DNA from: Bicyclus anynana
Lineage: Eukaryota; Arthropoda; Insecta; Lepidoptera; Nymphalidae
Direction of reading: 5' to 3'
Length of the DNA: 64,000 bases
Assembly (NCBI RefSeq): GCF_947172395.1
Contig: NC_069083.1
Coordinates: 15,780,501-15,844,500 of the forward strand
The notes beneath the pieces were generated by a model. It made no database searches. It saw nothing but the letters and a program-made list of their open reading frames with translations, and was not told the DNA's origin. Shown piece after piece: positions 24,501 to 36,500 of this stretch (position 1 is its first letter; each line of letters opens with the position of its first letter). Both the position numbers and the translations under genes were made by a program.

Positions 24501-27500
24501 AGGGGTAAATACCAAGGTTGGAGCGAAGAGGTCCGCGATAATAAAGTGCGAGGTTAGTGTACTAGCGAGGCTGCTGGATCACCAGGGGGCGCAGCCTTCG
24601 CTCCTTGTCGGGATAGAATTGGTACATGAGTTTCTCTTTTCGGGGACGGTCGTACGCACCGATTCCGCTCTCGTAGGAGCGTGCGTGCCAGAGTGCCGAT
24701 TGGGGCATTGGGGCGTGTGCGAAAGGCGGCAAGTGTCCAGGGAAGGGGCCGGGATGTGCGTGGGCCACGCTGTAGCGCTTGCTGGGGACCGGCGTCTCCT
24801 TCAGGGTTAGGCGTTCGGTCATCGCTGGGAGGACGTGCTTGCCGTTGGCTTTCACGAAGTTGGGCACGCGCGCGCGCAGGCCGCAGTAGTAGGGGTCATC
24901 TGGAAACAAAAGTAACAATGTTTCATTATTACAGTTTCTAAGGTTTTTTTTTTAATTTCATTCGCTTCCTTGAAAGGTATACAAGTTTGTTCTACCTAAA
25001 CCTCTGACGGTTTCTACACGGCATCGTATACCAGAACGCTTCATCGCTTGGCGGTACGTCTACCGCCTACAAGGTACTACTACCATATTATCAGACTTGA
25101 GCCTAAATTGCCTCAAGTCTGACATGAGCTGAGAATCTAACCCAGGACCTCTCTGTTGAGAACCACATCACTACCAACTGCGAAAGAGAAGTTGTCATAA
25201 AAGGTCCTGAGTTAAACGTTCTGTATTCCACTATAAGACAACTTTAAAACGGGCGCATATAACAGTCACGGGCAAGCAATCAGTATGATATGCAAGTAGT
25301 TAGAACTATATGTGAACCATAACATTGTTATGTATGAGTAAAGTATAACATGTCGAAGTTTAAGAATTGGGTCAACGCTTGCTTCGGATTTGCTTATTAA
25401 AATACCGTATCGGATAGAGCCAACATTTAAAGTTTAGGTTGTGCCTGCCTTTTGATTCTCACGAATTCGTTGAACAAAATGTTAAAGTTGATAGCCAGGT
25501 AATAATAATGCTCTTTATATTTTAACCTATCGCATACCTATTTAGTACCTACGAGTACCTAATTTTTTAAATACTGCTTGTATCGTCTTAGACAGAACTT
25601 AGATAAAACGCGTCAACCCAAATGGACGGGAAGGCATATTCTTGCCTTAAAGATAAAGAGCTTGACTTATTGCAGATTGCTTGGCAGAATGTTAATGCTA
25701 GGGAAAACGGACGAAGGAAGAGACCTGGAAGTCCTAGGGATATCAACTGCTAGCGGACGCTCGCGACTTTGTCCGCCTTAGAGGTCTAGGGTTTTGCGAG
25801 AGGGCGGGCCTCTCGCAAAACCCGTTCTTAGCAGACGTCTACCTCCCTGCCTTTTAACATTGTTTGTCAAGCGATTTCGATATTTCGTGATGATTATGAA
25901 TTGTATACCTATACGTACCTATTTACTCGTAAGTATAAAATTCATGTTTAACATTTTTTTTACTTTGCCTATTTACCTACTTATCGCAGAATCATTTCAT
26001 TGTCTGCCATATTTTTTTAAATTTTTATTCCGACTGTTCCAATTTCACATACGGTACCTTAAAAATGACAATGAAGCGTGCTCAGAGTTCGTGTTCCGCA
26101 TCCTACGGCGGCGGAGTAAACGCAGTCATATTAAATATCAAGGATATACCCAAATGCCATTCCCAGGTTGCGAAACGGTATTGTCTAGTAACCTCTGCAC
26201 CGCGGCGTATGAACACAACGACATTAAAGGCATTAACTAAATATGCTACAATAATGTACTAGAAGAAAGTTTACGCGTCTAAATTGTGCAATATTGATAC
26301 AGATTCTTTATGTAAAGCTAAAGTAACAACAAAAGTAGTAAGTAGTAAAGAAGACTTTATTTTTCAGTGAATAAGACCGTCACTTTTGATTTATGATGTT
26401 ACTTTGACTGTTACTTGCGATGAAGAAACTGGCCGTTAATGGCGAAGATTTGCGAGCTTTACATTTATCTTGGCTTTACTCTGAATTTAGTTTTAATCTA
26501 TATAGACTCAGATAAGTGCTTTTTTTAAAGATTAGTGTATGTGCAAATTACTTTAGTGTGCTTATCTAATAAACTTCATAATATACTAGCGGACGCCCGC
26601 GACTTCGTTCGCGTGGAAATCAATGTAAACTTTCAACCAATATTTTACCACTTTAGGGGTTGAATTTTAAAAATTCTTGATTCATATTATATTTCGTGAC
26701 TTATGAACAAATTTTTAAAACTGTAACTCTAAAAATGAAGGACTTTCCATACAAACTTCCAATCCCATCAACCCCTTCTATTGATATTTTAGGGTCAAAA
26801 GTACCCTATGTTTTGCTTCAAGGTCCCATCATACCAAAGTTTATCTTAATTGGTTCAGCCGTTTAGTCGTGATATTAATAATTAATTTTTTTTTTTTTTT
26901 TTTAAGCAGTAACTAAGTAAATTACGAAGTTATTATTTATCCTCCCTAATATACGATAATACCTCAATCAGAAGCTGTTGAAGAAGGACTAGCAATGATT
27001 CAGTGTACCTACTTAAGTTAATGACTTACATTAAGTTGCTACTAAAAAGAAGATAAAACATGATAAATATATCACTCGAATCAATTAAAGGTAATCCTTT
27101 ATTAATCGTCAAAGAATTACCTTTTTATTTGAAGTTACTTTTGGCATTTTCCCACGCTGTCGTACTTCGGTAGGTAATCCCCCAATGAGATCACATCTAG
27201 CAAATAATTTATCCGCAGTTGTCATGATTTGATTATCAATTGACTGCGTGGATACTTAACATTCTAAAACGTAGGTATACATGAGCTTTTTGAATTAAGT
27301 TATTATAATATGACATCATAATGTAACATTTTAGATTCCAGAATATAAATCTATGATATCGTGGAAACAGTCTTTAAATTTAATTTTATTATATTAGCAA
27401 TATTAGACGGTATTAAGTGAACGGAAAATATAAATCCTAATAATAATACATGCGTTCTTTATTAGTTAGTCTAGAATGCTAATTATTTCACAGCTTGAAG

Positions 27501-30500
27501 TGACTAAACTAAAGGGTAAACGTTTTAATTTCAACTCGATTTCTTCACATATTTCCGAGATAGAGTCATGATAGAAAGAAAGACAAACAGACGTACAGAC
27601 AACAAAGTGATCCTCGAAGGCAAAGAACATTTGTTTGTTCTGTCTGTTTAAATCTGAAATTTCTTTAAGAGATGTATTTTTTTTTTTGCACCGTTACTCT
27701 TTGTTGTGTTATTGATATGTGGATATTAAGTCCATATAACGACGTCTTTTGACAACCGTGAATAACAAATGATCATCTGCGAACACAATATTGATATGGA
27801 ACTGTTCACACTTGCAACATCGCATTGTAAATTACACGTTACCAACATAAATCCCGAATGTCACACCAGAGTTGAACGCATTAAATCATAACATGTCGCA
27901 AATGCTGCGATATGAGTTAGGTACCCACTACTTATAAATCGAAATATACGCAGACATCTAAATGCTAAAATACCTAATACACCTGGCAGACATTGGAATG
28001 CATGAGGTACTAAATATATACTTAAAGTAAACGAGCTAGACATACTAATAAGTAATGGATGCAAATCTGCTTAAGTTTTCATGCCTATGCCGCTGAAATA
28101 ATCATGATGAATTTTCTTATAGACATAGATTTGATCTTATAGAAGAATATAGGCTAGTTCATGTTATAGAAATAAAATAAAAAGATGAAATATAAATATC
28201 AGGGAAATAGATCTATAAGTTAAAGGTTCAATGTGAATTGCAAAGCTGTCCGATTATTACTGAAAAAGCGATTTAGTTACAAAATGATTAATAAAATGTG
28301 ATTCTTGTTTTACCTTTATTAAAAATTTAAAAACTGTGTGTTAAATAGTTAATAATTACAAAAAATATTTCGTTTTAATTGCGTCAGATTTTAAATAGGC
28401 GCGTTTATAAAATAAAAAGAAGTACCAATCCCCGAGCGACAATGGCTCTAGGCACCGTACTTTTATTTTCAACAATTTATTAGGTACTTTAAAATAATTA
28501 AATACAATTGATCCTTTTTTGTATCCACGTTTAATTAAAAGCTACAATCACACAGCCTACAACGCACAGTGGGTTGACTTCTTTGTTTCCCTAATTTAAT
28601 GGGAGGGATGGGTATTTTAATTAGCGCCTACGTATCTAAGCAAATGAAAGGTAAATCCACGAATCCGCTATAGTAGTCTTATATTGATAGGTATTAATGT
28701 TTTGAGCATTTCATTTTCCTATTTTGTTAAATTGTTAAGTATATTTTTACTTTTGATTAATGTTTTGTATTTAAATCAGTAATTTTTTCTTCCCCTTCTT
28801 GTATTTTGTGTTATTTTTGTTGTAGGTACTTAGTAATTTTGTGTGTCTCTCCAGTAAGTTTGTAAGTAGTTCATCATTATTATCATTATTAACCCATATT
28901 CGACTTACTGACATACATAGTTCTAGTTCAGACAGCTATCTGAACTCGAATCTCCTCTCAGAATGAGAGGGGTTAGGCCAATAGTCCACTACGCTGACCC
29001 AATGCGGATTGTTAGACTTCACACACGCAGAGAATTAAGAAAATTCTCTGGTATGCAGGTTTCCTGACGATGTTTTCCTTCACCGTTAGAGACACGTGAT
29101 ATTTAATTTCTTAAAAAGCACGCTACTGAAAACTTGGAGGTGCATGCCCCGGACCGGATTTGAACTCACATTTTTAGTGTTTTAGTGTGCTTAAAACTCA
29201 CCGTATTTCTTATTATCCTTTCCTTTGTCAGATTTTCCTCTCGGGAACTGTGTAGGAACACGATCGCTTTCAATGTCGTCGTAGTCCGGCTGTAAAAGAG
29301 AAAACCAATCTTTTAATAAACACTTGTATTCTCAACACCATTACATTGTACTAATCTGTATCGCTTAATAAACAAGACCTTAAATATGTCTTACAACATA
29401 CGCACAATTGAAATGTTTAAAATAATTTTGGAACATATAAAGCTTGTCAATGCGATTACGTTATCGGAACACACAGAAATGTATTAAAAACCCGATTTGG
29501 CTAATGCAAAACGACAAAAAGCATTAACAGCAAAGAAATAAATGCGTGGGTACTTGACTATCCTTATCTTCTTACAAGGTAAAACGAGATCAATGAACAA
29601 CTAATGGTGATACGACGCTCATATTGTAGAAGAGACTTATCGGGAAAAAGAAATACTCGTAAGTACTTGGCAGTTGCCACCCTGATTTAAATTCACGGTC
29701 ATATAAATCTATGTCCTTTAGAGTAGGCAAATAAAAGTCCACACAAGTTAGTCATTGATAAAACTGATTTAAGAAACACAATGTATATAGGACACTGATT
29801 TAAAAAAAGACGCAAGTAGAGAAGGTGGTTCAAATTAAACTTGCACTAACTAATAAGATAAGTGAAATAAAAGCTCGAAATAATTGTTTCAGTGATAAAT
29901 CAAATGTATGACTTTCCATAGTGGAAGAAACGTTTGACTTTGAATCTTACATGCATCAGCGTCTCATTTTACACTTAAAATTTGAGCATATTTGAGTACC
30001 TTCCTATATAAATAATTAAATATGTATATGGAAAAGAACTTATACAGATGGTTACAATAGGTAAATCGAGGCCATAAAAATAGTCTTCGCTTTAAAGTAT
30101 TTTAATGAAATGATAGATTCTCCGATAACTGCCCAGACATGCTCAAGTCAATCTCAGTAGTAAGTTAATAAAGGGCAACAAAAGCAGAATATAATTGATT
30201 GCATCTTGAAGATCCTTATCGACTTATAAAGTGTCAAATAAATGCATGAGAGTGTTGGATCAATGCAAAAAGGAACATCGTAAAAGGGACAAAAGACATT
30301 CCTCATCTTTGTAATGTCATAGCAAAAGCGAGCTATTTGGATAAACCAATAAAAAGATAGTCAAGGTTGCCACACGTACATTTATCTTTGGCGGCAATGA
30401 TTTCTTTGATATGTCATCGATAAAGACTCCATCATTGTTCACTTGGCTTCGTTTAATATGCGAAGTACAATTTTAATGTTATTATACACAGACTTGACTT

Positions 30501-33500
30501 TTATTATGAAGATAAGGATTTGATAGATGCTATTACAAGCTTTTATGTTTTTTTTTGTGATATTCTGATATAATTGAGTAAGTAAATTTTTGAATCGGTA
30601 AAGGGTTGATTCTTCGACCCAGTTTTGACGTACAAACTTGATACGACATTCATCATTAACAGTTTATTTGATCTGGCGACTACAGGGGCCAAGTCTAGTC
30701 CAGGAGCAGGAGTTTTATCCACCGCAGCGTTGGTGGAGGTGGTCCAATGAAGGTTTGTAGGAAATAACATTAAAATACACTTTATTTATATTTTGAGAGG
30801 TTTAGGAACACTTACACAAGACTCAAAGTTGTACAAAAAAATATTATTATGACCGAATAAATGCCATTAGTTGGTAATATTTCAATCTGTTGCAAATTGA
30901 AGAAATACATATACCATTATTCTTGGCAAGGTGCATCTTGGAATTACTTTGCGTAAATCGGACCTTTATCAACCAACGCATTAAATGTCCCTTATATTAT
31001 AAAAAATTGCAATCTTACGGTCAAGGTTTTGATTTCCATTAAGAGCCTGTTGTGATTCATGAGTCTGAATTTATGTTGAATTGTAGCATCCTCTTATACA
31101 TTAAGATTAACGATTTAGAAGCCTTTTACAACTGACAAGTACTTGATAACTTATTTTAAGTGCTTTTTAATAAAATTTCAAATTAATGTCATTGGCAATC
31201 GATACCAATTTGGGATACGAAGAATAAATTAGGAGGTTTATAATATACCTAATGTTGAAGTATAAACTACATACTGAGCTATCTGCTAGCTAACGTTTAT
31301 CTAAAAGAAATGTGGTCATGGGTAATGTTTCAAAAATTGGCTTTAAGTAGGTAGTAGCACTTTTAAAAAGAAATTGTAAATGGAGTTCGTAATAAGGGTG
31401 CGCGTAAAAAACGTGTGAATTAACGAGCAAATTGATTTTAAAAATAGCACCTTATAACTTAACATTTGTAATGTTATTTGCAACTCAGATAATGTAATTT
31501 TCACTTGTAATAAAATTATAAGGCGAATTATTAACCACATCTAATGTATAACAAATTGGATGTTATAAATTTGCTGGTCAGTCATAATTTAAACGGAATG
31601 GTTGGAGCGAATTGGGTTTTATTATTTTCAATTTTGATTTCAATCAATTTGAAGGGCAAATCCTCTCATTACTGTAAGGGAGAATCAGTTCAGAATAACT
31701 TATTTGTTTTTCATAATATATTGTTTGTTAAGTTAGGCTTTATTTTTTATCGGACGCTTGCGATTTAAACAATTTATCATTCTTATTCCATCATTTGTCA
31801 CATGTTTTTTTTTTCCATTAAATTTGAATGATTTGCACAAAAATGCTTTTAGCATAAGTTTGTTCTTTTATTTTTATATTGTTTTGATTGTCAATTTTGA
31901 ACAATTTGATTACCTTGGGAATATCAGCTGGACCATATCCATTTTCCCTTGGGGGCAGTTTCGGAGGCTTGTCACCTCTCCTTTGTCCCATCTGCATCAT
32001 CAGTTGTTCCCTCGTCGCCGCTACAACACCGTGTCCATTGTGTCCGTTGTGTCCGTTATGTCCGTTGTGGCCGTTGTGTCCGTATCCTCCTGAACTGCCA
32101 CTTGATCCTGATCCGTTGGCGTTGGAACTTGCGATACTGTAGGGATCTTCATCAGGTATCGGGATGCGGGGTCTGTTCTTGATATCCATTGGTCTTTGAA
32201 CTGTTGACAAGAAATTTTATTTTAATACTAATTCGTTTAAATGTAGACTTTTCAAATTACATTATTATTTATTGTTTGACTATTTAATAAGTTATATAAG
32301 TAGCTCTAGAAAAATGCTTGTCTAGGTATATTTCTTTCGGAGATCTCAAATACGGCGCGTTGCGTTGTAACGAAAAACTTTTCCTTTGTTACAAATATGT
32401 ATATGGAATTGGCGAAATTTTTTTCTTTTTGTATGAGATGGTTAATGTGGTTAAATGGACCTGATCAAGATATACAATTATCCTCTGTGTAAAATTATAT
32501 TAAAATTGATAGAGTCGAAAAGTATAGATACAGAACCCTATACCATATCTTCGTGGGTAAAAACGGTTTATTGTAATATAGTATCTAAATTGACTTATAA
32601 TCTTGACTGAGACTGCATTGCAATGAACCTTTGATCTTTAAGCTGCATTCTGATATAAATGAGCCAATTTAGCTCGAAATAAATATCAGATTCGGAAAGC
32701 TTACTGCTTTGATGTGGGACGTATAATGTGAGTTATTTATAATCTGATTGAAGGTTGACCTAGTTATAAAATTGAGATTGATTCAATAATTATAAATATT
32801 ATTATGAATTTATTTGAAACATAACATTGTTGTACTGCTACGTTGGTTGATTTAATGTTGAACATTGAGATTTAAATTTTAAAATGAATACGAATTAATT
32901 AGTTTTTGTATAATTATTATTTTGTGTCCGTGACACACCTTAAGTTAAGTCATTTGCTCATAATATATCTTCTTTTTATGTATCCACTTAATTAGGTAAC
33001 TACTCGTTAATATAAAATAATATTTCTTTGTTTGTCTCGTGCGTATTATATAATTCATCAGATGTGACGAGTTGATAATATGTTATGGGGGAAGCTTCTG
33101 AATTTGTCATTCATTGACTATAAATTCTGACTATAAATATCATTTATAGTCAGAATCTCTTACTAAAATAAATTGTCCTTCATATTATCATTCACCTTAG
33201 GATTTCTTTGTCACCTCAACACTGAGAAACAAAGATAAGATGAGAAGTTGGTTCCATAATTTTTATGATAAGATCAACAATTTTCAAACCTAGTCAGATT
33301 TCCTGAGCATGTTCTTTCAAAGTAGCATGACGTTTTGCTTTTGAAAGTGTGCCCCAAGGTCGTTAGGATACAATGCAGGTAACCTTTATACCGTCGCGTC
33401 GCATAATAATCATAGATCCCCGTGTCTAGTGATTGCCATCCGATCTCTGGATCACGACGTTCGATTGCGAAATGTTGCCGGCTGTTCATAGAGCGTGTTA

Positions 33501-36500
33501 GATAATCGATTGCATGTTTATATTTGTCTTATTGTTCCATATTTACATTATGTATAGCTTCTTCCTATCAGTTTTCTTTTCTTATTTAAAGACTAGTAGA
33601 AACTCGTGGTTTCACTGGCGTAGTACGCATTCCCATGGGAATACGGGGATTGAATTAAATATAGCCTATGTTACTCATTGATCATTTAGCTTTTTATTGG
33701 TAAAGATATTGATGACTAGAACATCTAGACCGTCTGGTAGAGCCGCCACCCAAAAAATAGGCCAGGTTCCAAAGACCAGTGTTCTTAGAACCTGGCCTAT
33801 GTCGATAGCATCTAGTAGACGACCTAAATATTCCGGTAAATATTAAAATTACAGTAACCTATTTAACTATACGAATAATATGTAATAAAGGGATTTCAGC
33901 TTTAGGGTATTGCTATCTTGAAATCCCCCTTATTAACCTCCTTAAATCATACACTTTTTTTCAATACAAAAATACCGATTTGTATTATTATAAAAAAATT
34001 AGAGACTAACGACCTTTGACTTAATTGTGCTACTTTGGCTATAAAACATTGCCTTAAAACTGAAAGAGTCCTGGTTTTGTTCCCCATTCCCAATTTAAGA
34101 AATAATGTTTTGTTTGTAAGCTTCGCTAACAGCTAGTTAACTTAAATACTCGTAAATGCCAGGGTAGGTGGTATTATCGCCAGCAATCAAAGATAAGATT
34201 ACAATTAAGTTAATGTGTATCCAACTACTATTTAGTATTTCTGCATTTAATAAAAAAATGCCATCGTAACTTCAACGCCTGGCCGTTATAAATAGCAAAT
34301 TCACACTCAAGTTACTTGTGCAGAACATTGTAATAAAACGTTACCCGATGCCTTTAGCGACACAAATTGCTATTTTAATGAGTATTGTAACTTTTGCGCT
34401 GTTAACACTGGAAGGGTATGAATGTAGCATTGAGTAAGTGTGCATTACATTTATTTTCTTTTAATATTATCTAGATAATATCAGCTGAATCTGATACTTA
34501 TCCGCTGGGACGGTGTCACTTACCGATGCTCTGTGTTTCATAAAAATAACGCATATACATTAAGAAATTAACGCGGATGGAAGAGCATGTGTTATCAAAG
34601 TACTACTAATTTTAAATGAACTACAAAATTCAAAATTCAATTCAAAATTCATTTATTTCAAGTAGGCTCAGTTTACAAGCACTTTTGACACGTCAGTTGA
34701 CTATTTGTAAAGATTCTACCACCGGTTCGGAAGGCAGGTTCTGCTGAGAAGATACCGGCAAGAAACTCAACAGTTGCTCTTTTGAAAAAAGTCATACAGT
34801 ATTACAATTTACATTTGATAACAATTAAATTACAATTTCTTATAGTTTTATTTCCTGTGTGAAGGTGGAAGCTGATCCAATGGCCTCCAAGCACCTTTGT
34901 CGTTAAGGAACTCATCAATAGTGTAGTAACCTCGACTAAGTAAATGTTTTTTAACACATTGCTTAAAGTTGTGCATTGGCAAGTCCATCACAGTCTTGGG
35001 GATCTTGTTATAGAAGAGTACACCCAAACCCACAAAAGATTTTTTAACTCTTTGGAGACGATATGCAGAAATAACTAACTTATGCCCGTGTCTAGTAAGA
35101 CGTGGGTTTAGATCTCCTTTTCGTTTGTACAAATTAATATTTTGTCTTACATAAACTATACTGTTATATATATACTGACAGGCTACTGTTAAAATGCCTA
35201 TTTCTTTAAACTTTTGACGAAGGGACTCGCGTGATTTTAGTTGATATATTGCTCGAATTGCTCTTTTTTGAAGTACAAATATAGAATGTATATCAGCAGC
35301 CTTGCCCCACAACAAAATACCGTAAGACATTACGCTGTGAAAGTACGCAAAATAAACAAGTCTAGCTGTATCAACATCAGTAAACTAAAAATACATCAGT
35401 ACATTAAAAATACCATAAATTAATAGAACAAACGCTGCGGCAGGTTATACAGAATACCGAAGAGTATAACCAGCCGCTTTGCTTAGCGTTTGTGGACTAT
35501 AAGAAAGCCTTCGATTCGGTGGAAACTTGGGCTGAAACGTGGGCAGAGTACTTTGCAGAGATGCCGGATCGACTACAGGTATATCCAAGCGTTGAAGTGT
35601 TTGTATGAAAGCGTCACTGTGTCAGTCCGTATACAGGATCAGACTACGAGGCTAATCCAATTGCAGCGTGGAGTGCGGCAGGGAGATGTAATCTCCCCGG
35701 AGCTATTTACCGCTGCATTGGAAGATGTCTTTAAGCTTCGGATTTGGCATCAACATCAATGGTGAGTAGGCACATCACTCAACTACGGTTTGCCGACGAT
35801 GTAGTTATTATGGCAGAGACTCTAGATGACCTTAATACCATGCTCACCGACCTCAGCAGAGTTTCTCAACGTGTGGGCTAAAAAATGAACATGAGCAATG
35901 TTTTTTTTTTAGAATTTAAACTATCGTGAGTGTTATTCATATTAATTGATTATGAAACACAGCTAAAACTCACGTGATATTAGGTCGGAGTATGCCCGAC
36001 TAGTTTCGGCCGAAACTAATCGGGCACCTAGTATCACGTGAGTTTTAGCAGTGTTTCATAATCAATTAGAATGAGCAATGTTTATGTAGACTTGGGTGAT
36101 ATAAAGTAGGTATTTTCTTTGAAAATGGGACCATCATCAAGATCAAAATTTTGGTTGAATTTCGATTATACGGCTACCTCTAGTTATAAACAGACAAATG
36201 CCTAAAATTCTTATTTTTACCTTGTTTTATTATTATTATTTTTACTCAAGTTTCGGTAAATAATTTACTTACTTATAATTTGTATTCAGTATACAATCAT
36301 GGTTTCTACATTATTAACAGGTATAAAATAGAATAAGAATAGAGGTGAAAAAACTAATGACACAACGATTATATTTTATCATCTGTACATTTAATAAAAA
36401 GTAATGAAACTTAATTACCAAACAGTAACCCCTATCCATTTTTTAATTATTTTTTTAATATACTTCCTAGCATCCCTTAATTCTTCGATATCATCAGGTT

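Larger units (their letters stand above)
21562..24561. other. Spacer between alternative terminal exons
   Basis: It holds a Helitron-like repeat with an expanded minisatellite (22030-22605), a second Helitron-like copy (22602-22795), an opposite-strand copy (23140-23360) and AT-rich sequence. No gene is seen. Confidence 0.5.
24900..29201. other. exp intron
   Basis: It holds SINE-like remnants at about 25085-25200 and 28864-29190 and a Helitron-like copy at 26583-26886. An unassigned 148-codon open frame at 25794-26240 has no recognisable family. The rest is AT-rich and empty. Confidence 0.5.

Noticed and set aside
24619..24941. Plus-strand open frames opposite the exp exon 24562-24899
   Set aside because: They are shadows of a GC-rich coding exon. 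The minus strand has splice sites and phase continuity.
25794..26240. 148-codon open frame in exp intron
   Set aside because: No ATG-led protein-like composition, splice context or family match. Runs of Phe/Leu/Tyr come from AT-rich DNA.
33125..33155. Hairpin as miRNA precursor
   Set aside because: The arms are only 14 bp, perfectly paired, with a three-base loop. It is too short for a precursor.
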